From positions 1 to 5,652 of the forward strand of contig JAUVHF010000108.1 of NCBI GenBank assembly GCA_030593425.1: 5,652 nt of DNA. The letters run 5' to 3'. A program made the position numbers and the translations under genes. Of the stretch, positions 1 through 5,031 are shown one piece after another. The notes under the pieces are model-generated. The model was not told where the DNA came from and did not search any database. It worked only from the letters and a program-made list of their open reading frames with translations. The stretch comes from Anaerolineales bacterium. Its GTDB lineage: Bacteria; Chloroflexota; Anaerolineae; UBA7937. Each line of letters begins with the position of its first letter. Position 1 is the stretch's first letter.

Positions 1-201
1 ATCGGTGTACACCCCGATTATCAAAAACAGGGGATCGCCACTCAGTTGATGGAAGAGTTCATCACCCACGCCAGGGCGGCTGGGGTAGATACCGTCTACA
101 CCTTAGTGAGCTGGAACGATTGGGCCCTATTGCGGTTCTTCGAGGCTGTGGGGTTCGCCCCAGCCAAGACGGTGAATCTGGAGTTAAAGGTCAGGCGATA
201 G
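1..201 (+). CDS. GNAT-family N-acetyltransferase, C-terminal part (5' end outside window)
   Basis: The reading frame is open from base 1 and stops at TAG 199-201, giving the last 66 residues of a protein whose start lies upstream. The fragment begins with the GNAT motif A region: a VHPDYQKQGIA stretch matching the Q/R-x-x-G-x-G/A acetyl-CoA pyrophosphate loop, followed by a helix. The later segment SWNDWALLRFFEAVGF is the typical motif B region, where an aromatic or asparagine side chain precedes the 'FYeklGF' turn. Proteins of this family move an acetyl group from acetyl-CoA to an amine or to a protein N-terminus or lysine; the substrate cannot be read from this fragment. The next gene starts one base after the stop, so the two are probably co-transcribed and translationally linked. 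Family assignment is firm, specificity unknown. Confidence 0.85.
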   Translation: MGVHPDYQKQGIATQLMEEFITHARAAGVDTVYTLVSWNDWALLRFFEAVGFAPAKTVNLELKVRR

Positions 202-202
202 A

Positions 203-670
203 ATGGCTATCTTGAACTTCGGCTGGATGATCGAAGGGGAGTTGGCTGGCAGCGGGAGGCCTTGCACAAAGGAGGAACTGGTGTGGCTTAGGGGGCAAGG
301 CATCGGGGCCATCGTCTCCCTCACCGAGACCTCCCTCCGGAGAGACAAGATGCTCTTGCCGTGGCTGGATGAGTTGGGGTTCGAATACCACCACATACCG
401 ATCGTGGATCATACCGCTCCTGAGGAGTCTCAGATCGATGAATTCATAGAGTTCATAGAGATGATGCAGGGACAAAAGAAGCCCATACTGGTACACTGCG
501 CGGGGGGATATGGGAGGACAGGGACCATGCTCGCCTGCTACTTGGTGAGCATCGGCCACCGACCAAGGGCTGCGGTGGATGAGGTGAGGAAGAAAAGGCC
601 CTACTCCATCGAGGAGAACTCCCAGGAGGAAAGCGTATTCGAATATGGGCGCCAACTGGGGAGAGGATGA
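203..670 (+). CDS. DUSP23-like atypical dual-specificity protein phosphatase
   Basis: This 155-residue protein is a compact single-domain cysteine phosphatase. The signature HCxxGxxRTG is at residues 98-107, with nucleophile Cys99 and phosphate-binding Arg105. Asp69 in the IPIVDHTAP loop is the likely general acid. An N-terminal NFGWMIEGELAGSGRP (5-20) and a C-terminal RPYSIEENSQEE (132-143), with Gln141 in the position of the water-positioning glutamine, closely follow the pattern I recall for human DUSP23/VHZ and its archaeal relatives. Such enzymes hydrolyse phosphotyrosine and sometimes phosphoserine/threonine or small phosphorylated molecules. No signal peptide or membrane segment is visible, so it is cytosolic. 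The length matches a minimal family member. The start ATG lies one base after the preceding stop, and the stop overlaps the next start (ATGA, 667-670), so translation is probably coupled on both sides. A role in regulating the aromatic pathway is only a guess. Confidence 0.9.
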   Translation: MAILNFGWMIEGELAGSGRPCTKEELVWLRGQGIGAIVSLTETSLRRDKMLLPWLDELGFEYHHIPIVDHTAPEESQIDEFIEFIEMMQGQKKPILVHCAGGYGRTGTMLACYLVSIGHRPRAAVDEVRKKRPYSIEENSQEESVFEYGRQLGRG

Positions 671-945
671 TAGAGAGCTCAAGGCTGAAAGAGTTGGAGA
701 GAGAAGGGTGGGTCAGGCAGTTCACCGCCGATGAGCCACGTTTGAGCGAAGTGGTGGAGTTGTACGAGTCCTTGGGTTTCGCGGTGCATCTGGAGCCCGT
801 GACGCCTGATGAATCTGTGGTAGAATGTCAAATCTGCTTCGAGGAGGAGAGTGAGAGGTACAAGACGATCTACACCAGGCTAAGCGAGGAGATATCAAGT
901 AGGCAGGAGTCGATTCATGGGAGGGGAGATGGCGAGGGCGCCTGA
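667..945 (+). CDS. Small conserved-looking protein with one CxxC motif, function unknown
   Basis: A 92-residue soluble protein that I cannot assign to a named family. The N-terminal half (LKELEREGWVRQF, then LSEVVELYESLGFAVHLEPV) reads as two helices and a strand. A single CxxC at Cys54 and Cys57 is followed by an acidic linker and the segment YKTIYTR (65-71). The compact part seems to end near residue 72. The remaining ~20 residues are polar and glycine-rich, and the last nine codons overlap the start of the next gene. The single CxxC could bind a metal as a dimer or act in redox chemistry, but nothing shows which. The start is supported by the 4-bp ATGA overlap with the phosphatase gene and by a purine-rich GGGGAG at 658-663. 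Its fixed position between the phosphatase and had suggests co-expression, perhaps as a partner of the phosphatase (inference). Confidence 0.72.
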   Translation: MIESSRLKELEREGWVRQFTADEPRLSEVVELYESLGFAVHLEPVTPDESVVECQICFEEESERYKTIYTRLSEEISSRQESIHGRGDGEGA

Positions 946-2038
946 GGTGATTCAGACCTGGCAGATGGCAGAGCCCTGGAGCGTCGATAAGGAGACGGGA
1001 GAGAAGAGGCCGGGGAAACTGGTGCAGACGACCATACCTCTTCCGGAGTTGAAACCGGGCGAGGTTCTGGTCGAAGTTGCGGGCTGCGGGGTTTGCCATA
1101 CCGATTTAGGCTACTTCTATGATGGGGTGCCCACGGTGACCAAGCCCCCTTTGACTTTGGGCCATGAGATCAGTGGCGATGTGGTGGCAGGGGAGGAGAA
1201 ATGGGTAGGGAAAGAAGTGATCATCCCCGCCGTCATGCCTTGCACCAACTGTCCCATCTGCGCTGCCGGTCGGGGCAACCGCTGCTTGGCTCAGAAGATG
1301 CCGGGCAATAGCCTAGGGATCTACGGGGGTTTCTCTAGCCACATTCCTGTCCCCTCTCAGGACCTATGCCTAGTCGAGGAACGAGGGGAGATACCTTTGG
1401 AGTGGCTGGCGGTGGTGGCCGACGCGGTGACCACGCCCTACCAGGCTGCGGTTCGAGCGGATCTGAAAGAGGGAGATATGGTGGTCATCACTGGGGTAGG
1501 GGGAGGCGTGGGTAGTTACATGACCCAGATGGCCAGGGCTCTTGGCGCTAAGGTAGTGGTGGGGATCGATATAGACTCGAGAAAGTTGGAAAGAGCCCTA
1601 CAGTATGGTGCTCATATCGTGATCAACTCCGCCGGCAAGAGCGCTAAAGAGGTGCGAGGGGAGTTTCGAGAGATCTGCAAGGCGCACGGCTTTCCATATA
1701 ATTATGGCTGGAAGATATTCGAGGTGACCGGCGTGAAGGCCGGCCAAGAGATCGCCCTTTCGCTCCTCTCCTTCATCGGTAAAGTGATCATAATCGGATA
1801 TGCTACAGCGAGCATCGAATATATGTTCTCCAAACTGATGGCCTATGACGCAGAGATCATCGGCACCTGGGGCTGCTTGCCTGAATATTACCCCAAAGTG
1901 TTGGAGATGGTTCTTGAGGGGAGGATAGAGATGGAACCGTTCGTTGAAACCCGACCTATGAGCCAGATCCAAGAGGTATTCGAGGAGGCCCACGCCGGGA
2001 AACTGATGAGGAGAGTGGTTCTGACCCCCGACTTCTGA
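917..2038 (+). CDS. had: 6-hydroxycyclohex-1-ene-1-carboxyl-CoA dehydrogenase (zinc-dependent MDR family)
   Basis: The product oxidises 6-hydroxycyclohex-1-ene-1-carboxyl-CoA to the 6-oxo compound with NAD+, the second step of modified beta-oxidation after benzoyl-CoA reduction (Thauera Had, Geobacter BamQ). The 373 residues show a GroES-like domain, then a Rossmann domain. Catalytic zinc ligands are expected at Cys60 (GCGVCHTDLGYFYDG), His83-Glu84 (GHE) and Asp169. The structural zinc cysteines are 109, 112, 115 and 123. The dinucleotide loop GVGGGVG is at 193-199, and Asp218 at the end of the next strand favours NAD over NADP. The CHTDLGYFYDGVPT segment closely follows the Had sequences I recall and is not typical of general alcohol dehydrogenases. 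ATG 917 has AGGAG at 905-909. An in-frame ATG at 929 behind GGAGG (920-924) fits the family N-terminus equally well, so the start could be four codons later. Oah follows directly, which strengthens the call. Confidence 0.92.
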   Translation: MGGEMARAPEVIQTWQMAEPWSVDKETGEKRPGKLVQTTIPLPELKPGEVLVEVAGCGVCHTDLGYFYDGVPTVTKPPLTLGHEISGDVVAGEEKWVGKEVIIPAVMPCTNCPICAAGRGNRCLAQKMPGNSLGIYGGFSSHIPVPSQDLCLVEERGEIPLEWLAVVADAVTTPYQAAVRADLKEGDMVVITGVGGGVGSYMTQMARALGAKVVVGIDIDSRKLERALQYGAHIVINSAGKSAKEVRGEFREICKAHGFPYNYGWKIFEVTGVKAGQEIALSLLSFIGKVIIIGYATASIEYMFSKLMAYDAEIIGTWGCLPEYYPKVLEMVLEGRIEMEPFVETRPMSQIQEVFEEAHAGKLMRRVVLTPDF

Positions 2039-2044
2039 ACTAGC

Positions 2045-2075
2045 GACCTGGACGGAGGTCCCTTGAAGAGGGGAC
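2045..2075 (+). promoter_or_regulatory. Two mutually exclusive small hairpins in the had-oah spacer
   Basis: Two stems can form in the 59-nt spacer. The first pairs GACCT (2045-2049) with AGGTC (2056-2060) around a six-base loop. The second pairs GTCCCTT (2058-2064) with AGGGGAC (2069-2075) around GAAG, including one G-U pair. They share bases 2058-2060, so only one can form at a time. No T-tract follows, so this is not an intrinsic terminator. It could stabilise an mRNA end between the two genes or do nothing. Confidence 0.35.
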
Positions 2076-2083
2076 AGATGTAG

Positions 2084-2092
2084 AAAGGAGGT
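2084..2092 (+). promoter_or_regulatory. Strong Shine-Dalgarno sequence that sets the GTG start of oah
   Basis: AAAGGAGGT lies five bases before GTG 2098 and is almost fully complementary to the usual 3' end of 16S rRNA. It decides the start: the next in-frame ATG (codon 12, MKDHDLW) has no comparable site and would remove conserved N-terminal residues. The site suggests efficient, independent initiation of the hydrolase. Confidence 0.85.
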
Positions 2093-2097
2093 GGAGA

Positions 2098-3231
2098 GTG
2101 GCGCTGGATTGGCTACCCAGAGATGACGAAATGAAAGATCATGACCTATGGGGCGATGAGTTCTTCGGCACCGACCCCCCTTCTGTCATCTATGAGAAGA
2201 GGCCGGTTGTTGATCCGGAGGGGAAGCTTGTTGAGGGGTTATATTCCGCTTGGCTGATCTTGAACAACCCCGGGCAGTATAACTCCTACACCACGCAGAT
2301 GGTGAAGGGGGTTATCGCGGCCATGAACCGGGCCTCCATGGATCGGAGCGTAGTAGCTGTGGTTTTCACCGGAGTGGGCGATAGGGCCTTCTGCACCGGT
2401 GGTAACACCAAGGAGTACGCCGAGTATTACAGCGGTAGGCCCACCGAGTATGCCCTCTATATGGACCTCTTCAACGGGATGGTGGACAGCATCCTCAACT
2501 GCAAGAAGCCGGTCATCTGCCGGGTCAACGGGATGAGGGTAGCCGGCGGCCAGGAGATCGGCGGGGCTTGTGACTTGGCTATCGCCTCGGATTTGGCTGT
2601 CTTCGGCCAAGCCGGGCCTAGGCATGGTTCCGCGCCGGTGGGGGGCTCCTCCGACTTCCTCCCCTGGTTCCTGGGGATAGAGGATGCCATGTGGAACTGT
2701 ATCTCCTGCGAACTTTGGAGCGCCTACAAGTTGTATAGAAAGGGCTACCTCAGCAAGGTCGTTCCGGTCATAGAGCAGGATGGGAAGTGGATCAGGAACC
2801 CCCTGGTCATCACCGACAAGTACGTTGAAGATGGGGAGATAGTCTATGGTGAGTTCAAGACCGGCGAGGAGTACAGGAAGGCTCGCGACTTCGTAAAAGA
2901 GGCCACCACCGATTTCCAACTCCTGGACAAGGCGGTCAACGAGATGGTATGGACCTTCACCAACCTCTTCCCCCACTGTTTGCAGATGTCCATCGACTCC
3001 ATTAGGGCCAAGAAGAAGTTCTTCTGGGATATGGGCAAAGACTACTATCGCCATTGGCTGGCGGCCAATATGGCTAATGAGGCCTTCTTGGGCTTCCACG
3101 CCTTCAACACTCGGAAGACGACAGGGAAGGACACCATCGACTTCATCAAGTATCGACAACTTTTGGCCGAAGGGCATCTCGTCGATGAGGAGTTGTTCGA
3201 GGCGGTGCTGCCCAGGCCTAGGGAGGAGTAG
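2098..3231 (+). CDS. oah: 6-oxocyclohex-1-ene-1-carboxyl-CoA hydrolase (ring-opening; BamA/Oah)
   Basis: This crotonase-family enzyme adds water to 6-oxocyclohex-1-ene-1-carboxyl-CoA and cleaves the ring, giving 3-hydroxypimelyl-CoA. It is the signature enzyme of the anaerobic benzoyl-CoA pathway and the usual marker gene for it. The protein has 377 residues, the length I recall for Thauera Oah. An N-terminal extension of about 45 residues (LDWLPRDDEM onward), absent from ordinary enoyl-CoA hydratases, is present. QYNSYTT (60-66) is the conserved block I associate with bamA PCR primers. The oxyanion-hole regions are GDRAFCTGGNTKEYAEYY (94-111) and VNGMRVAGGQEIGGACDLA (143-161), followed by FGQAGPRHGSAPVGGSSDF. 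No truncation or frameshift is seen. It starts with GTG behind a strong ribosome binding site, 59 nt after had. No signal peptide is present, so it is cytosolic. Assignment is very secure. Confidence 0.96.
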   Translation: MALDWLPRDDEMKDHDLWGDEFFGTDPPSVIYEKRPVVDPEGKLVEGLYSAWLILNNPGQYNSYTTQMVKGVIAAMNRASMDRSVVAVVFTGVGDRAFCTGGNTKEYAEYYSGRPTEYALYMDLFNGMVDSILNCKKPVICRVNGMRVAGGQEIGGACDLAIASDLAVFGQAGPRHGSAPVGGSSDFLPWFLGIEDAMWNCISCELWSAYKLYRKGYLSKVVPVIEQDGKWIRNPLVITDKYVEDGEIVYGEFKTGEEYRKARDFVKEATTDFQLLDKAVNEMVWTFTNLFPHCLQMSIDSIRAKKKFFWDMGKDYYRHWLAANMANEAFLGFHAFNTRKTTGKDTIDFIKYRQLLAEGHLVDEELFEAVLPRPREE

Positions 3232-3270
3232 AAAACGCTTCCGCTCTGGTGTGGGCTTTAACCCGGCGGA

Positions 3271-3363
3271 ATGGCTCCCCCCAAAAAAGTGGAACATATT
3301 GATGGGGAGGTGACCTCCCCAACTGTGGAGACAGAGATTGTGGGTGTGGTGCGGGAGTTATAG
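3271..3363 (+). CDS. Possible 30-residue small protein, weakly supported
   Basis: ATG 3271 opens a frame ending at TAG 3361-3363 in the oah-ligase spacer. The peptide begins MAPPKKVEHIDGEV and ends in a valine-rich EIVGVVREL. Its composition resembles real protein and GAG and GTG codons are frequent, as in the neighbours, but it uses AAA and ATT where they mostly use AAG and ATC. A GGCGGA precedes the ATG with almost no spacing, which is poor for initiation. It is in the same frame as both oah and the ligase, so it might be a leftover of a lost gene. The inverted repeat at 3303-3321 lies inside it. I recognise no family; chance is a fair alternative. Confidence 0.22.
   Translation: MAPPKKVEHIDGEVTSPTVETEIVGVVREL
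3303..3321. repeat. Perfect odd-centred inverted repeat, possible operator
   Basis: GGGGAGGTGACCTCCCC (3304-3320) is a perfect dyad around a central G, extended by one T-A pair on the outside. As DNA it could be a site for a dimeric regulator about 98 bp upstream of the ligase start. As RNA it would form a 7-bp GC-rich stem with a TGA loop. No T-tract follows, so intrinsic termination is unlikely. Confidence 0.5.
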
Positions 3364-3417
3364 GCTGGCACCTGGGTTCGAGGGAAGCCTGGCGGGAGAA
3401 AGAGAAAGGCGGGGAAG

Positions 3418-4986
3418 ATGCCTTGGCTGAACATGGGTGAGATCCTGAGGGTTAACGCCGTCAAATTTCCTCACAAGACGGCAGTGAAGAGCGCGGCGAG
3501 GGAGTTGTCCTTCAAAGAGTACAATGAGAGGGCCTGCAGGTTGGCCAACGCCTGGTTGGGGATGGGCCTCAAGAAGGGCGATAGGATCGCCACCCTCCTC
3601 TACAACATCATCGAGTATATGGAGATCTACGCAGCGGCGGCCAAAGCGGGTGTGGTCGTAGTGCCGGTCAATTTCAGATGGGTGGGTCCCGAGATCGAAT
3701 ATGTGGTCAACAACTCCGATTCCGAAGCCTTCATCTGTACCGAGGAGTTCCTCCCAGAGGTGGAGCCGATAAAAAACAGTTTCGAGAAGGTGGGGTCGGA
3801 CAAGTTCATCTTCGTGGGTCCCGAGGATAGGACCCCTCCTGGCTATCTCAACTACGAGAAGATGATAGGGGAGGCTTCGCCCACGGAGCCTGAGGCCAAG
3901 GTTGTCCCCGAGGATACCTGGATACAACTCTATACCTCGGGTACCACCGGCCGTCCCAAGGGGGTCATCAGGTCCCACGAATCCTACATAGCCTTTTACC
4001 TCATCAACGAGGTTGATTTCGGCTTCAATGAGAACGATATCGGCCTGATCGTGATGCCCCTTTGTCATGTGAACTCCACTTTCTACTCCTTCGTTTTCAC
4101 TTATGTCGGCGGAGGGGTTTATGTCCATCGAGCAAAGGGCTTCGATCCCCAGGAACTCTTGCAAATCATCGACTGGGAGAAGGCGACCTATACCTCCCTA
4201 GTCCCCACTCACTACATCTTGATGTTGAACCTCCCGCAGGAGGTGAAGGCCAAATACGACACCAGTTCTATACGCAAGCTCCTCATATCCTCGGCGCCAG
4301 CGCGACGGGACACCAAACTGGGGATCATGGAGATGTTCCCCAACGCAGAACTCTATGAGGCCTACGGTTCCACCGAAGCGGGGATGGTCACCCTCCTCAA
4401 GCCCCATGAGCAGTTGATCAAACTGGGGTCGATAGGCAGGGAATGCGCGGGGACGGATTTGATCAGACTCTTGGATGAGGAGGGTAACGAGGTCCCCGTG
4501 GGCGAGGTGGGCGAACTCTATTCCCGGGGTCCTATGATGTTCGACGAATACTGGAAGATGCCGGAGAAGACAGCCAAATCGTTCCGCGGCGACTATTTCA
4601 CCGCTGGCGATATGGCCCGAAAGGATGAAGATGGCTATTTCTATATCGTCGATAGGAAGGACAACATGATCATCACCGGGGGTGAGAAGGTCTACCCCTC
4701 CCAGGTGGAGGAGGTTGTGGCCAAGCACCCCAAGGTCTTGGACGTGGCGGTGATCGGCACTCCCCATGAGAAGTGGGGCGAGGCGGTCACGGCGGTGGTG
4801 ATCCCCAAGGACCCCAACGACCCTCCTGCTGAGGAGGAGATCATCGAGTTCTGCCGGGGGAAGATGGCCGGCTATAAGAGGCCCAAGAGGGTGGATCTCA
4901 TCACCCCCGAGGAGATGGCCCGTACGGCGACGGGCAAGATACTGCACAGGGTATTACGAGAGCGGTACAAAGAGAGGTACTCCTAG
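3418..4986 (+). CDS. AMP-forming acyl/aryl-CoA ligase (ANL superfamily), substrate unresolved
   Basis: The enzyme activates a carboxylic acid with ATP to an acyl-adenylate and transfers it to CoA. All core motifs are intact in 522 residues: the ATP loop YTSGTTGRPKG (172-182), YGSTEAG (316-322), TAGD with ribose-binding Asp398 (395-398), the hinge region DRKDN (412-416) followed by GGEKVYPSQVEE, and the C-terminal catalytic Lys507 in TATGKIL. Next to had and oah, benzoate, cyclohexenecarboxylate or pimelate are reasonable substrates. However, YTSGTTG differs from the YSSGSTG loop I recall for classic benzoate-CoA ligases, and the sequence reads more like general medium/long-chain or crotonobetaine-type ligases. 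The start is forced: an in-frame TAG at 3361 leaves no earlier ATG, GTG or TTG. The upstream site is the purine-rich AAAGGCGGGG. The alternative ATG at codon 6 lacks a ribosome binding site. Family certain, substrate open. Confidence 0.93.
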   Translation: MPWLNMGEILRVNAVKFPHKTAVKSAARELSFKEYNERACRLANAWLGMGLKKGDRIATLLYNIIEYMEIYAAAAKAGVVVVPVNFRWVGPEIEYVVNNSDSEAFICTEEFLPEVEPIKNSFEKVGSDKFIFVGPEDRTPPGYLNYEKMIGEASPTEPEAKVVPEDTWIQLYTSGTTGRPKGVIRSHESYIAFYLINEVDFGFNENDIGLIVMPLCHVNSTFYSFVFTYVGGGVYVHRAKGFDPQELLQIIDWEKATYTSLVPTHYILMLNLPQEVKAKYDTSSIRKLLISSAPARRDTKLGIMEMFPNAELYEAYGSTEAGMVTLLKPHEQLIKLGSIGRECAGTDLIRLLDEEGNEVPVGEVGELYSRGPMMFDEYWKMPEKTAKSFRGDYFTAGDMARKDEDGYFYIVDRKDNMIITGGEKVYPSQVEEVVAKHPKVLDVAVIGTPHEKWGEAVTAVVIPKDPNDPPAEEEIIEFCRGKMAGYKRPKRVDLITPEEMARTATGKILHRVLRERYKERYS

Positions 4987-4992
4987 AGGAGT
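4979..4992. repeat. Short inverted repeat across the ligase stop codon
   Basis: ACTCCT (4979-4984) and AGGAGT (4987-4992) are perfect complements separated by two bases, with the ligase stop TAG at 4984-4986 inside the structure. In RNA this gives a 5-bp stem with a TAGA loop. There is no following T-tract. It is short enough to be chance. Confidence 0.25.
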
Positions 4993-5018
4993 GTTGGAGG
5001 GATCTCGTTAGTCATTGG

Positions 5019-5023
5019 GGAGG
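5019..5023 (+). promoter_or_regulatory. Ribosome binding site of the dehydrogenase gene at 5032
   Basis: GGAGG, within GGGGAGGG (5017-5024), lies eight bases before ATG 5032 in the 45-nt spacer after the ligase. It supports this ATG, which also places the Rossmann glycine motif at the usual distance from the N-terminus. The GTG at 5024 is out of frame. Confidence 0.75.
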
Positions 5024-5031
5024 GTGAGCCC

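Larger units (their letters stand above)
3232..3417 (+). other. 186-nt spacer between oah and the CoA ligase gene
   Basis: This is the longest non-coding stretch. It holds a C6A6 run (3277-3288), a perfect inverted repeat (3303-3321) and a possible 30-codon ORF (3271-3363). I looked for a promoter and found none convincing: AACATATT near 3292 and GTTATA near 3357 are AT-rich spots that could pass for weak TATA or -10 boxes, but no matching BRE or -35 element is present. No T-tract terminator is seen on the + strand. The length and the palindrome make a regulatory boundary between oah and the ligase plausible. Confidence 0.5.

Noticed and set aside
3277..3288. C6A6 run as a possible terminator on the minus strand
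   Set aside because: Read on the minus strand it is T6G6, with the T-tract before the G-run and no stem preceding it, and no minus-strand gene ends here.
2239..3297. Long minus-strand open frame (352 codons) opposite oah
   Set aside because: It lies almost entirely antisense to a secure coding gene, and its translation is rich in Gly, Leu, His and Pro with no recognisable domain. Long antisense frames arise easily with this codon bias. The same applies to the 3358-4164 and 4198-4947 minus-strand frames opposite the ligase.
3077..3313. Plus-strand 78-codon frame overlapping the end of oah
   Set aside because: It is an out-of-frame shadow of the oah 3' end with a Ser/Arg/Thr-rich translation, no ribosome binding site and no domain.
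3361..3363. TAG between the small ORF and the ligase as a read-through or pyrrolysine codon
   Set aside because: TAG serves as the normal stop for the GNAT gene, oah and the ligase, no downstream insertion structure is evident, and the ligase is already full-length from ATG 3418.
3292..3364. AACATATT and GTTATA as archaeal TATA or bacterial -10 boxes for the ligase
   Set aside because: Each is a short AT-rich patch in a GC-rich spacer without a matching BRE or -35 element at the right distance, so I do not call a promoter.
3370..3390. tRNA T-loop-like GGTTCGA near 3375-3381
   Set aside because: The flanking bases do not form the five-pair T stem, and no acceptor, D or anticodon arm can be built around it.
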